From an uncultured Austwickia sp. (GTDB taxonomy: Bacteria > Actinomycetota > Actinomycetes > Actinomycetales > Dermatophilaceae): DNA of 6,404 bases. Location: assembly GCA_934678955.1 (NCBI GenBank), contig CAKUSI010000224.1, positions 1-6,404 of the forward strand, in the 5' to 3' direction. Under the pieces are notes generated by a model. The model was not told where the DNA came from. It saw only the letters and a list, made by a program, of their open reading frames with translations, and made no database searches. Positions 4,590 through 6,404 of this stretch are shown one piece after another. A program made the translations under genes and the position numbers. The number at the start of each line of letters is the position of its first letter. Position 1 is the stretch's first letter.

Positions 4590-5611
4590 GATGTCCCCTC
4601 CTTCGACCGATCCTCATGGGTGTCAGACTTATAACCCGCTGGGTGGAGACCGTCAGGGGCGGCGCGCGCCCCGCCGCGGCCGTCGTACGAAGCGAGCATC
4701 CTCGACGCCTCGTCATGGTCCAGGTCCGCCCCGGTCTCGACCCGGTGCACCAGCGCGAGGTACGCATCCTCGAGCGAGGCGCGGCGCACCTCCAGGTCGG
4801 TGACCGTCGTCCGCGGGTCGGCGAGAACGCCGCGCAGGAAATCGGCCGGGTCCTCCGTGGCGTGCACGTGGGTCACGCCGTCGGCGTGCCAGCGCACTTC
4901 GCTGCGCCGGGACGTGCGTCGCCGCAGCGCGTCCGGCGAACCCTGCGCGACGATGCGGCCCGCGGCGAGGATGAGGATGCGGTCGGCCAGCTTCTCGGCC
5001 TCGTCGAGGTCGTGGGTGGTGAACAGGACCGCTACGTCGTCGTCCGCCAGGCCCCGGATCAGGTCGTGGAAGTCCCGCCGCGCCGCGGGGTCGAAACCCG
5101 CCGTGGGCTCGTCGAGGAACAGGACCTCCGGCACCCCGACCAGGCCGACCGCCACGTCCAGGCGGCGCCGCTCGCCCCCGGAGAGCGTCATCACGCGTCG
5201 ATCCGCGAATCCGGCGAGCCCCACCCGTTCCAGCAGTTCGTCGACCGGCCACGGCCGGGGCCTCTCCGGCGTCGCGTACGGCCCGTAGAACTCGCCGACG
5301 TGGTGCACGAGCTCGCGCACCCGCCACCTCGAATGGTCGCGCCACGTCTGCAACACAACGCCGACGCGGGCGCGCCAGGCCTCGTCGCCCCGCAGCGGCT
5401 CCACGCCCAGCACCTCCGCGTGACCTGCCGACGGCGCCCGGAAGCCTTCCAGGATTTCGATCGTCGTGGTCTTGCCGGCCCCGTTGGGACCGAGAAGCGC
5501 GACCACCTCTCCTGCGCCCACGTGAAGGTCGACGCCCGCCAGGACCTCGTTGGCCCCGTAGGCCATCCGCAGGTCGCGCGCGGCGATGGCCGAAGCGCCT
5601 GTCGCATTCAT
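4586..5611 (-). CDS. ABC transporter ATP-binding protein (341 aa)
   Basis: This is the ATPase that powers the adjacent permease. All nucleotide-binding motifs are present and intact: Walker A GPNGAGKT (41-48), Q-loop glutamine at 88 (VVLQT), signature LSGGE (143-147), Walker B VLFLDEPTAGFDP (163-175) and switch histidine at 200 (TTHDLDEAEKLADR). This belongs to the DrrA/CcmA-like family that pairs with ABC-2 permeases. The protein continues some 110 residues past the ATPase core, including a region (about 235-300) typical of DrrA-like C-termini and a polar tail. The ATG at 5611 has no Shine-Dalgarno sequence, but a -10-like TATCTT lies 7 bases upstream, so the mRNA is probably leaderless. It is the first gene of a three-gene operon and divergent from the biotin carboxylase gene. 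Confidence 0.95.
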   Translation of the reverse strand: MNATGASAIAARDLRMAYGANEVLAGVDLHVGAGEVVALLGPNGAGKTTTIEILEGFRAPSAGHAEVLGVEPLRGDEAWRARVGVVLQTWRDHSRWRVRELVHHVGEFYGPYATPERPRPWPVDELLERVGLAGFADRRVMTLSGGERRRLDVAVGLVGVPEVLFLDEPTAGFDPAARRDFHDLIRGLADDDVAVLFTTHDLDEAEKLADRILILAAGRIVAQGSPDALRRRTSRRSEVRWHADGVTHVHATEDPADFLRGVLADPRTTVTDLEVRRASLEDAYLALVHRVETGADLDHDEASRMLASYDGRGGARAAPDGLHPAGYKSDTHEDRSKEGTS

Positions 5612-5618
5612 GCGGTTG

Positions 5619-5624
5619 AAGATA
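5619..5624 (-). promoter_or_regulatory. Candidate -10 element of the ABC operon, leaderless geometry
   Basis: TATCTT on the minus strand fits the actinobacterial TANNNT -10 and stands 7 bases before the ATG at 5611, which would put the first transcribed base at the start codon. TAGTAT (complement of 5631-5636) is an alternative with a leader of about 12 bases. No good -35 is visible; the -35 position falls within the inverted repeats. Confidence 0.45.
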
Positions 5625-5637
5625 GCAGAGATACTAC
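5622..5637. promoter_or_regulatory. Candidate operator, degenerate second copy
   Basis: On the minus strand GTAGTA-N4-TGCTAT matches the perfect dyad's core GTAGCA-N4-TGCTAC at 10 of 12 arm positions. The centres of the two sites are 23 bp apart, about two helical turns. This copy overlaps both candidate -10 elements of the ABC operon, so a bound protein would block initiation. Confidence 0.5.
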
Positions 5638-5639
5638 GG

Positions 5640-5665
5640 AATCTGTAGCACTTCTGCTACAGATT
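5640..5665. promoter_or_regulatory. Perfect 11-bp inverted repeat, candidate operator
   Basis: AATCTGTAGCA (5640-5650), CTTC, then TGCTACAGATT (5655-5665): 22 of 22 arm positions are symmetric. It sits where the -35 of the ABC operon should be, in the divergent interval between the ATPase and biotin carboxylase genes. It looks like a repressor site for a dimeric regulator, possibly the XRE protein of the same operon, or a regulator encoded elsewhere. It is unlikely to be an RNA terminator in the plus direction because no U-run follows. Confidence 0.7.
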
Positions 5666-5732
5666 GGGTCATACCTGCGATGACGCCCGGCCGCCAAGAA
5701 CGCCTGAATCGCCAACGCCCGCCCTCGACCAA

Positions 5733-5780
5733 CCTGTGGCCCTGCTCACGACGAAGTCCGGCGACTCCGGCAACCACAGG
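5733..5780. repeat. Spaced 7-bp inverted repeat before the biotin carboxylase gene
   Basis: CCTGTGG (5733-5739) and CCACAGG (5774-5780) are exact inverse copies 34 bp apart, upstream of the plus-strand -10. The wide spacing makes a single binding site unlikely; it may be chance. Confidence 0.25.
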
Positions 5781-5794
5781 CGGGGGCCGACGAC

Positions 5795-5800
5795 TAGGCT
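5795..5800 (+). promoter_or_regulatory. Candidate -10 of the biotin carboxylase gene, leaderless geometry
   Basis: TAGGCT fits TANNNT and lies 7 bases before the ATG at 5808, with no Shine-Dalgarno sequence between. Transcription would begin at or next to the start codon, giving a leaderless mRNA, a frequent arrangement in actinobacteria. No convincing -35 is seen. Confidence 0.5.
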
Positions 5801-5807
5801 CCCGCTC

Positions 5808-6404
5808 ATGGCCATCCGATCCGTCTTGATCGCAAACCGCGGCGAGATCGCCGTCCGCATCGCCCGCGCGTGCAGGGACTCCGGCGTCACGTCCGTCGCC
5901 GTCTACGCCGACCCAGACCGCGACGCGTTGCACGTCAAGGTGGCCGACGAGGCATACGCGCTGGGCGGTTCCACCCCCGGGGAGAGCTACCTCGTCCAGG
6001 AGAAGCTCTTGGCGATCGCCAAAGAGGCCGGGGCCGACGCGGTGCACCCCGGGTACGGGTTCCTCGCCGAGAATGCCTCGTTCGCGCAGGCGGTGATCGA
6101 CGCGGGGCTGACCTGGATCGGCCCGTCGCCGCAGGCCATCGATTCCCTCGGCGACAAGGTCAAGGCCCGGCACATCGCCACGCGCGCCAACGCGCCGCTG
6201 GTGCCGGGCACCAAGGACCCGGTGGAGGACGCGCAGGAGATCATCGACTTCGCCAATGAGCACGGGCTGCCGGTGGCCATCAAGGCGGCGTATGGCGGTG
6301 GCGGCCGCGGCCTCAAGGTCGCCCGCACCCTCGAGGAGATCCCCGAGCTGTTCGACTCCGCCGTGCGCGAGGCAGTGACCGCGTTCGGCCGCGGCGAGTG
6401 TTTC
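5808..6404 (+). CDS. Acyl-CoA carboxylase alpha subunit, biotin carboxylase domain (first 199 aa, cut by window end)
   Basis: This enzyme carboxylates biotin with bicarbonate and ATP, supplying the carboxyl group for acetyl- or propionyl-CoA carboxylation in fatty acid synthesis. Residues 1-110 are the biotin carboxylase N-terminal domain: [17 protein letters not shown] at 6-22, [12 protein letters not shown] at 78-89 and WIGPSP at 103-108. From about 115 the ATP-grasp domain begins: [10 protein letters not shown] (115-124), PGT (133-135), and the glycine-rich ATP loop with its lysine, [13 protein letters not shown] (159-171). All key residues seen are intact. The frame has no stop before the window end. 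Actinobacterial proteins of this kind are usually near 590 residues and carry a C-terminal biotinyl domain, which would lie outside. Pyruvate carboxylase is a less likely alternative from the start sequence alone. It is divergent from the ABC operon and probably leaderless. Confidence 0.93.
   Translation, partial: MAIRSVLIANRGEIAVRIARACRDSGVTSVAVYADPDRDALHVKVADEAYALGGSTPGESYLVQEKLLAIAKEAGADAVHPGYGFLAENASFAQAVIDAGLTWIGPSPQAIDSLGDKVKARHIATRANAPLVPGTKDPVEDAQEIIDFANEHGLPVAIKAAYGGGGRGLKVARTLEEIPELFDSAVREAVTAFGRGECF

Noticed and set aside
1708..4767. One uninterrupted minus-strand frame of 1019 residues
   Set aside because: Only the last 496 residues (from 3198) are flagellin, with a good ribosome site there. 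The rest runs out of frame through the XRE, permease and ATPase genes, a common artefact in very GC-rich DNA.
5634..6263. Minus-strand ORF of 209 aa opposite the biotin carboxylase gene
   Set aside because: It is antisense to a clearly conserved enzyme reading frame and shows no domain of its own.
1..6404. CRISPR array, insertion sequence, tRNA gene or prophage
   Set aside because: No regularly spaced long repeats, transposase-like frames, tRNA cloverleaf or phage genes were seen on either strand.

Overview
The window comes from a high-GC Gram-positive bacterium of the phylum Actinomycetota, most likely a motile member of the Micrococcales. The evidence is the 5' end of a 16S rRNA gene with an actinobacterial sequence and leader, strongly G/C-biased codons, actinobacterial TANNNT-type -10 elements, leaderless starts, and an actinobacterial-type acyl-CoA carboxylase alpha subunit. 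Genus or species cannot be fixed from this much 16S.

Layout, left to right. The first ~337 bases are the 5' part of a 16S rRNA gene on the minus strand. Its leader and promoter region lies at about 338-801: a GT-rich tract lacking adenine, a conserved boxA-like antitermination motif, two candidate promoters, and a 34-bp dyad between them. Next come two minus-strand genes of flagellar character. One (861-1451) encodes a small flagellin-like protein that keeps D1-type helices but lacks the terminal D0 helices. The other (1708-3198) is a full flagellin with an inserted surface domain on Pro/Ala linkers and an unusual C-terminal tail. Each is preceded by a sigma-28-like promoter; the two promoters match at 19 of 20 compared positions with identical spacing. 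A structured 260-bp intergenic region at 3199-3457 separates the flagellin from an operon at 3458-5611, which encodes an ABC-2 ATPase, its permease and a small XRE-type regulator. Two related inverted repeats lie over the operon's promoter. The only plus-strand gene, at 5808 and cut by the window end, is the biotin carboxylase/acyl-CoA carboxylase alpha subunit.

How the genes work together. The ABC operon is a self-contained export unit, probably controlled by its own XRE protein or by another repressor at the paired operators. The flagellin and the flagellin-like protein look like one regulatory unit switched on by the motility sigma factor. Their pairing is the most unusual thing here: a filament subunit next to a co-regulated relative that seems unable to be exported or polymerise in the normal way. 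All homology calls come from reading motifs by eye; no database search was run.
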